DNA of 64,000 nt from Hydractinia symbiolongicarpus (Eukaryota; Cnidaria; Hydrozoa; Anthoathecata; Hydractiniidae): contig NC_079875.1 of the NCBI RefSeq assembly GCF_029227915.1, positions 12,399,001 to 12,463,000 of the forward strand. Reading direction: 5' to 3'. The position numbers and the translations under genes are program-made. Numbering within the stretch: the first letter of the stretch is position 1; each line of letters opens with the position of its first letter. Under the pieces are notes generated by a model. It was not told the DNA's origin and ran no database searches. It was given only the letters and a program-made list of their open reading frames with translations. Below, one piece after another: positions 21,901 to 34,400 of the stretch.

Positions 21901-23733
21901 TGTGACAGAGGAATGTACAACTTGAAAAAAGGGTTTCAAAAGACTCATATTCATCCAATTGACAACATCAAAGCACTCCACCAGCGCGTTCAATGTTTAC
22001 TTTGTCCGCCAGGAGCCGATTGTCAGGGCCAGATTAGAGCTAAAGATAATTTTTGGGGATTTGAACAAAATAATTCTGTTTCGTGCATCCCCTGTCCTGA
22101 AGATTATTGCTGTTCCAACAAAGGTAAACCTTGTAAATCAATTTCTGCTTGTAATTATCATCGCACAGGGAAATTATGTGGTTCGTGTGAAAAGGGCTAT
22201 CGAGTCAACTACTTTGATGACAAATGTGTTAAAAACAGAAATTGTACAAATCAAGGCATGTTTTGGTTTGTTTATATATTCTTTGCTTTTACTTACACCT
22301 TTGTCTTGGCATACATGAAAGAAATAAGCTTCTTTTTAAAGTACTACGCGATAACAATTATGAAAAGAATCAAGAGTAGAAAGAAGAAGAATTCAGAGGA
22401 AGTAGTTGTATTGGTGGATACTAAAAATGTCCGTTCGAAATTAGAATATTGTATGGAAAAGGATGACTACATAGTTGTGCATGGGTCACCACCAGTTAAA
22501 GAAGTGGAAGATTCTTATGCATATTTTATTAAGCACAATAACAGAGTATCAGGAACATTTAAAGTGCTAATTAGTTTCTATCAAATCAAATCGTTGGTTT
22601 ATGTCAAAATGACAGAAGAATCGTCTGGATTGCCAAATGTACTAGAGTCAGCCATGTTATCAATTTTTACCTTAGATATTCCGAAAACGTTACAAGAAAT
22701 CTGTCCATTTGTAGGACTTGGAGCAATTTCTAAGATGGTCATAAAAGAACTCTTATTTATAGGCCTGATGCTTTTAACAAGTTCAACTTTCATTATTGTG
22801 GCAGGGCTGTGTTTTTGCTACGGAAAGAAAAATATTTACTGGCAGATGCGTCGTTTCATACTCAGAGGAACTCTGTGTTATATTCAAGTGATCATGATTG
22901 GTTATACAATTTTGACTAGATTCTCTCTCCAACTCATAAATTGTCAAAGGATAGGCAAAAATGATGTTTTATACATAAACGGAGATGTGGTGTGTTACAC
23001 GTGGTGGCAACGAGTTGACATAGTATTCTTTTTTTGCTGGATATTGCCCTTACCAGTGTCATTGTTTGCTTCTGTTCGAATGCTGGAATATAATCAAATC
23101 AACATCAAACAATTTTCCTTTTCGTTATTTTGCCCACCCATGGCTTTTTCTTATTTTGTAATGTCGTGTTGTAAATGCAAGCCAAAAGTAAAAACACGGT
23201 CTTTAATAACAGAATATATATGTCGTATGTTTGAAGAACCATTCAGGGCTTATAAAAATGATAAAACCTGCTTTCTCTTTTGGGATGCATGGAAACTTTA
23301 CCAAAGATTGATAATTGCTGTACTGGCTACGTTTTTAATCAATCCAATTCAACGTCTTTGCTTTATCCTGCCAATCATGTTATTGTTACTAGTTGTTCAC
23401 TTACGAGTAAAGCCATATAAAGACAACCTAGTGAACTGGATGGAGACTGCTTCACTTGTCAGTTTGTGTTTTTTGGTGGGTGTAAATATATTTAGGGCGT
23501 TCCTATATATATACGGTTTTCAACATCAACCAACGATCGTCTTAATTTCAAAGGCTTTTTCTTTTATGGAATATTTCAGCACACCAGTTTTTGGATTTTT
23601 TATGTTTGTGTTCATCAAAGCATTTTTCAAAGTAGTTGAACTGCTTTTGTGTTTTTTTAAGTCACTTCAAAAACATATTTTGGTATGTAGGATTTTTTTA
23701 ACAAGTCCACGTAATGCTCCATTTTTTGTTTAG
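18930..23733 (+). CDS. PMP-repeat beta-helix, Cys-rich multi-pass membrane protein
   Basis: Two exons: 18930-18969 (start plus a hydrophobic MIGIIGLVVLAFK signal peptide, donor aaag/gtttgt) and 20219-23733 (acceptor cctag). They are joined in phase 1 to give about 1,184 residues. Exon 2 opens with TFGKDIYVSSDGDG, typical of parallel beta-helix proteins. GGAI/FxxN-type repeats of the Chlamydia PMP family run at roughly residues 332-440 (NGGAIYIS, FKNNRA, NGGAIFAE, FRYNTA). A Cys-rich stalk follows (about 570-675: CLLCPPGADCQG, GKLCGSCEKGY). From about residue 694 there are several membrane segments, with a cytosolic insert after the first and a late LRVKPYKDNLVNWMETASL segment. The protein should sit in the plasma membrane with the beta-helix outside; partners are unknown. 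A good donor (ttttg/gtatgt after 23682) suggests that the last 16 codons may be intronic and the true C-terminus lies in a further exon. Confidence 0.88.
20219..22257 (+). other. Ectodomain of the PMP-repeat protein
   Basis: This is the part of exon 2 that encodes the extracellular region. The first 300 residues are degenerate beta-helix coils. Five regular coils of 23-27 residues follow, each with a small-residue turn (NGGGVALI, NGGAIYIS, SGSGIFIA, NGGAIFAE, AGGIITKN), seen in the DNA at about 21172, 21247, 21328, 21406 and 21483. Asn-x-Ser/Thr sites are frequent. A CxxC-rich segment (21892-22250) precedes the first membrane span and resembles the Cys-rich stalks that link such helices to membrane regions in protist PMP-like proteins. 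Confidence 0.75.
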
Positions 23734-26700
23734 CCAGCTAACCTTTAGAGAAGAACCAAATCAGTGTGTGTGTTGCTTTTGTTTCTTTTATCACATACAA
23801 CAAGCAGAAAGAAAAAAAGAAAACATTGTCAATAAGAAATTCATAAAACAGTTACTATTGCGTTCAAAACAAGACAGCTGTTCATAAAGTACGTCAACGA
23901 TATTGTTGTTCAACTCTATGTATACAATAAGCATACGATGCATGCTTTGACATATGGCAATCGTTGAATACTAAGATTTATTCAGTCAAAAATGAAAAGT
24001 AATATCTTAAGAGATGCAACCGAATGGAATAGTATCTTATTGAGGGTGGATTACTCTGATATTCGAAAAAAATGGACATGCAATATCCGTTATATTGTAT
24101 ATCATTTGATCTTTAATTGTCTCCTTTTTGACGTAAATCTCTCTTTTTCCAAAATTTAACAGTTTAAAGTTTTGTTAAGAAATATCATTAGTTTTCATAT
24201 TTTTGTATGGTTCATTTTCGCGCCTTTAGGGAAATTAATACAAATATCAGAACGAGAAAAATATTTGTCGCATTGTACCAGGCTTAAGTGCTATAACTAG
24301 TTTATCATTTGTTCCTAAAATCTCAAAATGTAATAGAAAAATCTGATCAGTGCAGTGCTTATAAAACGTGTATTTACGTCCTCTTCTCAACCAACCACGT
24401 TGGTGATGTCTTTTGTGCTAATGATAACATTATTTATATAAATATAAAGTGTCATAATCGTAGAATGAAAACGCCATTATCTAACTTCACGTAATTCTAA
24501 TCAAATGTAAATGATGCATTTACTTTTTACGTCAAAGTTTTGGCGAGCAAAAAAAATTGAGAAATTACAAATGACTTCATCTGTTCATATGGTGAGAGCG
24601 ACGCGCATTTATTAAAAGATGAATAAAAATTAAATGGCCATGTTTGGATTTGGATATAAATTTGCATTTCGACTTTTTTTAAAACCTAATATATTATACC
24701 ATGCGTCATGATATTATTGACAAGTGTTTTTTTGTTTTTTGCTTATTCATCCTCATATTTGATTATTGTTTATTAGTTTAGCTTTTTGATTATAATATTA
24801 TATATATTTATATATTTATACATTTTACCTTATTCATATTTTATCTTTTGTTTATAAATTTATTATGATTATTATTTACACTTTTTACTTCTTTTGTTTT
24901 AGTTTTCTTTATACATGTTTGTTTGTAACTTTTTGCACAATACAATGTATTATATAACGAATACGGAGATATTCCGGATTTTTCGAGCTTTGATTTTTTC
25001 ATTTTCTCCATTCCCAACAAAATTTTCGGCAAAACGATATCAGGGAATAATGCGGTTAAAATTGCACTGTCCAGTTTTCTGCTTAAAATATTGTTTTTTC
25101 GTCGAAGATTAACAAAAAAGGTTTAAAAGCAGACGTTCAAACAACGGAATAAAGGATATGAAAAACACTAAACCTGCCTATTCCACAAAAGTTTCATCCC
25201 AGAGCTCTTTGAGATACATCTTGAAGGTATCTTGAACCTGTCTGGTCAAGTTATGGATTCTGATTGGTGTTAAACAAACATGGCGGTGGAGAGACGAAGA
25301 ATCGAAGTATGCTCGCGTTTGATTATGTCGTAACTAAGCTTGATATAGGCTATATATATTTATCAAGAACATAATTCCATTCTTCCTTTTAAAACATTCA
25401 CTACCAATATTTGATCTTTTTTTACATTAGCTAGCTTAAAGTCCCTCATATGGCCTACCATCCAGGCTAAAGCGAGCTGATCTACTAACTAACGTGATAA
25501 AGGACCTGACTTTCTTTTTCATTCTGTCATTAGCTAGCTAAAAGTGTTACTGCCTGCAAATGACGTGACAATTTTACAATTAGTTGTTAATTAACCAACT
25601 ATCAACTTAAAACGGTCCTCCACGTTTAGCAAACTAAGCTAATCAACTGGTTTATAATTGAACTGTGTTTTATTATTTCTTTAGTGTGCGTCTTTGTACT
25701 CGAACTTTGTTCGAAAATTTTAATCTTCAAATTTAAATTAAAATTAAATGGTCTTAGGGTTGCATGCTTTACCAATCATTGTTAAGTGCACACCAAGCAG
25801 AAATTTTTTAAACATTAACCCGGTAGCTTCGCTTGGCTTGGCTAAAATGCATTACAATGTTTTAATTGCAAAGTGAAATTGCTTTGGAAAATATGAAGAT
25901 TCCCGAAATGTGGAATATGCGTAAGAAGAGTAAAAATGCAACAACAGGATTTTTTCTCTTTTTTTACGAAGAAATTAATAAAAAACTTGTTCCTTGGGTT
26001 TAAATTATCAAAATTAATACCATTAAGAAAGTAACGTACTCTTAATTAACAGTTAAATGACCTTATCTCAACTGGGTGCGGTAAAGAAGTGTTTACATAA
26101 AATCAATTCAGCAAACAAAATTAACCATTAAAACAATCCAATGGAGACATAATGGCGACGACAAAACAAATTTTTATCTACCAGGCGCCCCTCACTAATT
26201 AGTTTTTTCGTGCTATACTATATTCCTACTGAATATATGATACAACAAAAAACAAACAAACAAACAAAAAAGCAATCAAAAAAACAATATAAATAAAAAT
26301 CAGCAACATAAAGCTCTTGCCATTGTTGTTTACCAAAAATAAGTGTCACATCATATTTATTTACTTTTGCTAATACAAATATTAATGTACATCAATTAAC
26401 AAAGCTAATGGATAGCAAAAAAGACAGCCAATAAAGCAGATTTGCACAGAAAATAGGGTTTGGTCAAGTAACATTAATTTTTACTGTCAACTAAAACTCA
26501 ATCACAACAATGTCGTTATTTTGAAGATTTATATATTTATATACCCAACCCCCCTCTAATAACTAATGGAAAAATAAAATATTTACAATTTTTTTGGAAA
26601 AATATTGTAAAAATCTTTGCGAGAAAATATAGTAACTTTACCTCCATGATCTATTAAGTGAAAAGATAAAGTTGTTACAAGAAGGAGTTTAACTTCACGC

Positions 26701-27352
26701 TCTGTTTGTTAGTATGTTATTTTAGCCTGTTTTGCCATCGGCAATAACAACAAAAAAGAACAGGTGATTTCGAACTCAATTCCTTGTCTTCATCGGTCAG
26801 TGAACAGGGCCGGCAAGTCGTTTGTCAAATGAGAAGGGGGGAAGGGGGCAAGAATCAAAATAAAGATTGTCTAACGCTATCATTGTTTTCGTTGCATCAA
26901 AGTTCTTTTTTAGAAAAAAATGTGTGACATCATATCTCCCCCCACATTATCTTTCCTCTGTCTCACCGGGTCTGGTGCAAATGTAAAGATAAAATTAAAT
27001 GTACAGCTGAGAAACATTAAACTCCTTCCAAAACTTATTAAAACGTTAACACAAAACACAATAAAAAGATCTTCGTTCCTACTGGATGTACGTGCGTATT
27101 ATAAAATAAAAGGAATTGAAAACACCAATATCTTTGTATACGTGTTTAAGTGCATAAAAAACCTTAGTCTGGTTAACAAAATGAGTTTGAGAAATTATTT
27201 CTTTCGAAAAACACATAATTCAGCGATACTTTAAAATTTGGAATTCTGATATGGAACTGCGTATAGAGTGGTCTTAAAAAAGAAATAAATTCAATACTGT
27301 TACACCATAATTTAAATTAACAAGTCTAATTAATAGTTTAGCTACAATACTT
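23734..27352. other. Intergenic region, nothing coding recognised
   Basis: Lies between the plus-strand membrane protein gene and the 3' end of the minus-strand convertase gene, so the two genes converge. A 104-codon frame at 26920-27234 has no recognisable motif. At 24243-24300, aatatcagaacgagaaaaatat followed by accaggc resembles 19875-19935 in the first intron of the neighbouring gene, a probable dispersed repeat. A further exon of that gene could lie here, but I could not place it. Confidence 0.45.
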
Positions 27353-28448
27353 TTACCTTCTTTGTCTTTTACTATGTAACCTAGCTAACAATTGTATCAA
27401 GGAGTTCATTTTTTTCTTCTTTTCAATTGCTTCTTCTTCAGCAGATCTTCTAGCATTTAGATGTCCAAAAAAATCCCATAAATTTGCATTAGGGTCTGTG
27501 TACACTTGCATACTATTTGGGTTAGGTCTAGTCCATGTTACAGAGCGACCAACTAAGGTTGTACGAGGATTAGTATTAGCTTGCTGATATAGCTGCGCGT
27601 TATTAACTTGGTTATAAGCTGGTTGACCAGTAAATAAACTGGCATAATTATGGTTATTGTCATAAGCAGGGTTATTAGTACCATAATTAGGAGCAGTGTA
27701 TGACGGTATATTATTTCTCTGATAGTTTCTGTAAGCATTTGTATTGTAGTTATATTCACCTCCCATCATCCCATTCGATGCCGTGTTTTGAAAGTTCTGC
27801 TGTAGACCAGCGTATGGATTTAATACTTGACTCGGCATTATCGATGGTTGGTTTTGCACAGCAACTTGTTGATTTTGCAAAATAGCTTGTGTTGGCGCCC
27901 CATGGCTATTATATAAATTTGGTACATTGTTTGGCGGCACTATTGTTCTTGATGGAGCGCCATTTTCACCAAAAGTATATGTAATTTGCGTGATTTGTAC
28001 AGATGATTTGGCGTTCGTTTTTGTGTCGTCGGCAACAGCCTTCTTGTGCAACGGGTTTTCTGGATGTGTTACGTTTTGATGATGAGGTTTCTCTTTGGTA
28101 CCGTGCAATATTAATTGCCAGTCTCTTAGAGTACCCGTGTTAGACCTTGACTCTCCGCCATCTTTAATCTCCAAAATCCATTTCCCGCGCGGATCTTCAC
28201 CCCACGCATGCGTCGTCATAAAAGCCCATTTCTTAAAACCTTCATCCGATGAATCTTCGCTTCTTACTGGAAGCAAACATGATCTGGTGCCCATAGGAGT
28301 TACTAAGTATATCGTTAGGTCACCACGTCGTGTGTATTCAATAGTTAAAATTATCTGCACATGTTCTAAGTACCTAATTTCATCCTTTGAACCCGCACAG
28401 CCATTTGTTTCTATCTCCACTGACAACGGTTGGTCCCAGCGTAGAGCC
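27353..28448 (-). CDS. Convertase exon 10: P domain and Asn/Tyr/Gln-rich tail
   Basis: Residues 507-622 form the P (homo-B) domain ([20 protein letters not shown], then [13 protein letters not shown], then DWQLILHGT). After it come 240 residues with no known fold. Roughly residues 700-810 are dominated by Asn, Tyr, Gln, Ala and Pro ([29 protein letters not shown]). The last 30 residues form a predicted charged helix with [17 protein letters not shown] and a terminal KRQRR. Vertebrate PC1/3 also ends in an amphipathic sorting helix, so the helix may target secretory granules. No transmembrane segment is present. The stop is at 27353. Confidence 0.9.
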
Positions 28449-31400
28449 CTAAATAGAATAAACAATGATAAAAAGAGGTTTTGTATGAAATGACATTGAC
28501 ATTACTTATGCCATTAAACAGGTAGAAAATGTTGTAAAAATTAAAAATTAACGTTTGGGAATTAGAATAATTGAAATGAAGAGGGTTTAAATTAAAAGTA
28601 GATATTTCAAAGAAAACATTTTACGGTTTTTCCATTCAGTTAAATTTTTTTTACCCCATGCAGGTGTCCTTAAGGGTGCCCGTAATATTCAATGGAAAAA
28701 CTTTGTGACTTTTCCGGGATAATCGATTGAATGAAGTATCATTTCTTGTAGTTAATTAAAAAACAACAGGGACTAACTCAGTAATGCCAGTTATTGCCAC
28801 TCATAGAGAATATAGTTGCGATGGAGTTAACTTTTAACTCACATAGGGGGGCAAACAAGCTGGAATCGTTCTAAAATGGCATTCAAAGCTAGCAGTAGGC
28901 TTTTTTAGAGAAAATAGATTAGTGCCAATGGAAATATTGGTAGTTTTCTGTGATGTTTTACCTGGAAAATGAAATGATAAAAAAAAAAATGAAATGCTAT
29001 ACTTTATTACATTTTGTTAAATTATAGCTTAGATATAAGTGGTTTTAAAAGAAACTATAATTCAGAAAATTTGCTATAACGTCTACCACCAAAACGATTT
29101 TTTATTTATATGATGCCAAATGACATCATTGGGAAAAACCAGTCATATTTTTTAGAAATGTATATTCTGTATATACGTAATTAGTTGATGATTTAAACTA
29201 ATTCATTTGATATTTTTATTTTTTTTATAGATGAATAACTTTAAGAACATAGAAGATATAATTGACTTGTTAACAATGCTGATGTTTTAGATATATTTGA
29301 CTTAATAGTTAGTACAATATTAATGAAAACGTTTATTTGCAACAAATCTTCATAGGTTTGGAATTAAAGGGTAAAAATCATTGGGGGAACAAAAAAAAGA
29401 GAGAGTGAAAAAATTATAAGGCAGGTGGGCAACTAAACAAATTTTGTATTGAACAACTCATTGAAAGAACTACACAACTCACTTTGCAGTGGTCATCACT
29501 TTCTCCTTACACTCCTTTTTCTCGGGTACATTTTGAAATATTTTTCTGTCAGCCATACGAACTAACCGGTCAGCATCTAACAAACCAAACCCGAATTTTT
29601 CATTCATATGCAAACCAATCCCATTCATTCTCCAATCAGGATCATGTCTTAAGGGAAACCAGTTGGCCGTGTGCACTACTAAATGCTGTACGTCACGCCA
29701 CGTCAGCTTTGGACTAGAAAAATATAAATTTAAACGCTAGATAATGAATAACAGTAAAAACATATTACGATATGGAACAAGCAAAAACGAAAGACGCTAT
29801 TTTTTGCAAAGAAGTATAGGCGATCAATTTATGGTTGCTACAATGTTAAAAGTTCTTTGACTGTTAACTCCAATGTTAAGGCTTTATAAATATTTTTTAT
29901 GCGCACCATTCCTGAACATACTGTGCATATTGTGAAAATTGATGAAAATGAGCATGAATTCAGCAACGGTTTATTCGTGTGTCCATGCTATTCTCCATTA
30001 ATAAAATATATTTTTATTTCCTCTCCGTGTAAGCAGATAATGAACGCTGAGCGCTGTGTACAAAACAGCCTTAATGTAGATCATTCTTAATACTTATTTC
30101 CTTTTATTTAATTTGATTCTGACTTAGATTGGTCTTGTATTATCAGAGTATCTATAGGTAACCTACTTCTTTTCAAGCGCCAGTGCGATTAGTCCTCCAG
30201 CTAAAGGTGCTGAAGCTGATGTACCAGTGTGACGTTCTGTACATTGATTGTGAAGATCAGTTGTCACCTAAAATGTCATTTTTTAAAAAAATATTTTGTT
30301 AAAACGATTCGAATCATTTTGCATAATATCTGGCATTGTATAAATATGTAGTTTTAAGTATGCATATGTATTGGGATCAATTTAAATCTTACTCCCAGAT
30401 CTTTTCTTATCTCTACCAAGTGTTTTACCTTTCCATCAGTTTATTTTTGAAAAGATATTTGTAAAAAACAGTAATTATTAAACTTACAAAGCTATACTGT
30501 ATGAACGTTCTTTAAATAAGTAAATAAAATAAACACGGATTGGTTAATTAATATATACTGTGCCTTGACGAGATGTTTTAGAGCAGATTTTATTCTCCAA
30601 TACCCAGGAAAAATTAAATAAATTTTTAACAAAACTTTGAAACAACATTTATTTAAAATTTGCAAGGTCTATATGTTTAAAACTTACAATTCTCTGTTCT
30701 CCATGTGCACCGCTACTGAGAGTAGTAGCAAGAGTAGATGAACATGCTTCACTATACCATGGACTTTCACCATGATCAGAACTTGAACTTATTGAGAGGG
30801 TGTATATACTGGCTGTGTAACCATCACAATTACAGCTGTCGTCATGACGGCCACCATTTCCTGAGGCCCACACATATATTGAACCGAGACCTCCCCGACC
30901 CTAAGATGAAAAACATAATAAATTGTTAAAACGTAGGATTTGCCTACAAATTTTCCGCTAAAATATTTTTCGATAATATATTATACCTTTGTGATGCCGT
31001 TAAGGAAGGCTGCTGATGCCAAGGTTCCTGGTCCTTCAACTGTCATACCATCATCACTAGGTCCCCAGCTAGCGCTATAGATGTCAATGTATTGCGGATT
31101 TAAACTTAATGATTCAGCTTCAACGCGATCTGTGACTCGCCCATCCAGCATTCTTACACCACCAACTTTTGCGTTGTATGCAACGCCGACTCCACATTTA
31201 GTATTATTAGCTTGCGCTGCAACTTCGCCAGCACATCGAGTTCCATGCCTACAAAATCACTCCAAATTGTTACGTGGAGTCCTTAACGTTCTTCTTATTC
31301 TGTTTACTTTCTACAGAATCGATATTTTAGCTTCATGATTATTTTCATATATTTCACTAGTGCACAAGTTCACGTAGATACAAATAACATTCGAAAAAGT

Positions 31401-34400
31401 CGTATAGCATTAAAATGGAATGCGTAATATCATTCTGTGGTGAAGTGAGAGAAACTGCAAACTAACAATTTATCCAACCAAGGTACTGCAGTAACTACTA
31501 AAATCTCACTATACTTAGTTCGTCAAAGTTTATTAGGATTTATTTGTGAGAATTGTAGTCTAGGGTACGTTTAGTTTAACCCTTTTTTGTTATTAGTTTC
31601 TGGATAAATAATCAATCTCCGGAAACTAGTTTATCAATTGTTTTATTTTCAGAATTTAATTGACTATTATGTGCAAATCTGGTAATATGAAGGCTATACC
31701 ATCATAACACTTTTTTAACTCTCCGTCTTTAAAACGAAAGTATTGTTACACTCTTCACACTCTTCTTTGTAAATAATTTTAGTCTAGAATATTGTTTAGC
31801 GCCATTCATTTATTTCTTCAAAGCCTTTTTTCTTGTCTGAGTAGCAGATTTGGAAGAAAACTGTCTTGAGTTTTTGTAATGATTTTTGTAATAAATATTA
31901 TTTACCAAAAAGCTTTTTCTTGACAAAACTTAAGACAAATTTAATGACCAATTTAGTTATTTGACCAAATGAAATTTTTTTCATTGCTGGACGTACCTTT
32001 ATTTTCTTAATTATGTTAAAAAACCACCGAAATGTTTTTACTAGATATTTAAGAAACTGGTTGTAGCATAAGGCAATACATCCGTCGACAAAATCTATGG
32101 TAATACGCCTGCACTACTCCTAGCTACTGCTAGTCATTAATCCGTGGAGATATTCACGGGGTCGCCCGTTCCTTATATATCACATTTTGTGTTTCCTTAG
32201 TACAACTTCCTTTCCGCACAAACCAACAGAATAAGAGCATTATAAATACAGAGATAAATAATGTCATTAAACAATAATTTGAAATAATATATAGACTGAA
32301 AAGAGAGCCAAGAAAGCAACAATCTCTTTTTTTTTGAAAAGTCAAAAAAGTACAGTCTAACATCTACATCGACGGTAGACTTACTTGTTTTCATTTGTTG
32401 GATCATATCTTGGGAATGGATCAGGATCATTGTCATTTACATCCCAACTTGCTGCAGGATCCTAGGATTTAGCAGTGAACACAAAAATAAAAAGGAAATG
32501 CCCACTAATTTTAAAACGAAAGAGCTTCGCAAGAATATTTAGAACAGGTTTTTGTTTACACTGTAATAGTTATTTTTATTTTCAGTCGTGAAATATTAAA
32601 ATATTAGTATTCTATATATCAAAATATATCAAAGTTTCCTGAGTTGTAGATTAGGTTATTTATATATTAGTTATCTTTCTTAGGGAAAATTAGTGGTGGA
32701 CGGAAAAATTCAATCTGGGAGTTAAATAATTCAGCTTGTTCTCTTCTTGTTACAACGTTGATTGTGATTATTTAATGGTCTTGTGAGTAACTAACACTTT
32801 ACGGGTCAAAAATTGTTACTCACATAATTTTTCTCTAAATCGGTATGATTGTGTTCAATTCCATCATCAAGAATTGTTACTACAACACCTTTGCCTGAAA
32901 TGCCAGCATTCCAGACAGGTATTACATTAACGTCTAAATCCATCGAAGAGCGTTTGTCGTCCTAAATATAGCATCGTTTATTTTAGTCTGCAGTCTCAAA
33001 CAAAATGTTATAGAAAAATGCATCTCTTTTGCTTCTCTACAATTATGGCCGAAAAACAGCCAATAGTCTGCAGTCACACATTACTACTTTTGAACATGTG
33101 CAGATCAGGTGAAGAGCATTAAAAATCTTTTAGTTGCATTTTCTAGCTTGGCTGTATTACAGCATAATCCATCTTTTTTGGCACAAAGTCCCCTAAATTT
33201 AAGAAAAATGACCATGCTGACGTCAGCAGTGATCACCACCAACCAAATAACCCAAGATCATAAGCTCGCTCTTAAAACTGACAAGTTAACGTTGATAAGT
33301 TCTTAGGGAGTAAACCCAACGTAGAAACAGCCAACATAATTACTTTTAGGATAGAACTTCGAAATTGATGATTTTGTCTGCACAATTTTGGCCGAGATTG
33401 TATACAGAAAGTAATCGCTGGAGATATAAAGAAAGTAATATTAAACAGGAAGAATAGTGTCCGTTTTGAACTGAAGATGAAATTAATAAATTTAGTAAAT
33501 TTTTGATTGCTTTAAAAATCCATACGTTGTCTCTATTTACAACCTAAAAGCTGTGTCTCATTTTTTGAAGATCTCTAAAGTTCCCTAAATTTTATCCGAC
33601 ATTTAGTAACTACAAAACACCAACAGGAAACATTAAATATCTGAAACGAAAAACTTCTTTCATACTAGGAACACTACGCTTAACCTTCAGTCCTTTCTTG
33701 TAACATTAAACGTTCAGTAATGAACACATAGACTTACAAGGTACCATTGTTCATCCCATAGTGGATCAGCAAATCTCGGTTGAATGCCTCTTGTCACTAC
33801 ATGTTCGTGATGAAGTCCGCGTTTTTCTCGCTTATATTCATGTTGTTGTTGCACCCATTTCACCTGAAATGTGATATGTTCATTTAGTTACTTTGTGGTT
33901 TCTGTTATCGAATGATATAGGCAGATCAGAATATAAGCGTGTCAGGAAATGCTTCAAAGTAGATTTTATAGCAGTTTATTAGTTCTGTAGTAGCTTCCAT
34001 ATAAGAAATAGCCATTGGTACAAAGTTATAGAAAAACAAATCAAAGGAATACTGAAATTTTAGCTAGAATAAAAAAAGCGTACATCATCTTCTTGTTTCA
34101 GGAGATCTGTTTTGCTGTCCGCAGTTCGTTTTGATCTTTCTGGATGATGTGGGTGTTCCAAATGGTAGTAACCTTCCAATGTACCAATCTGGAATAAAAA
34201 ATGATATTATGTAAGTTGCGTAATGAAGTAAAACCACTGGACATAAGTTTTCTCATTTTTGATAACCCCGTAATATGTTTTTAAGTCATATTAAAAGTAA
34301 CGCCAGTCGAATACAATCTTAACATGTAAATTTTCTTCAATGTTATATTTGCTTTATCAATAGTTTTGATACCACTGTTCAGACGAGCCTTAATTATTTA

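Noticed and set aside
26920-27234. 104-codon frame as a small gene
   Set aside because: Lys/Asn/Leu composition expected from AT-rich DNA; no domain or splice context.
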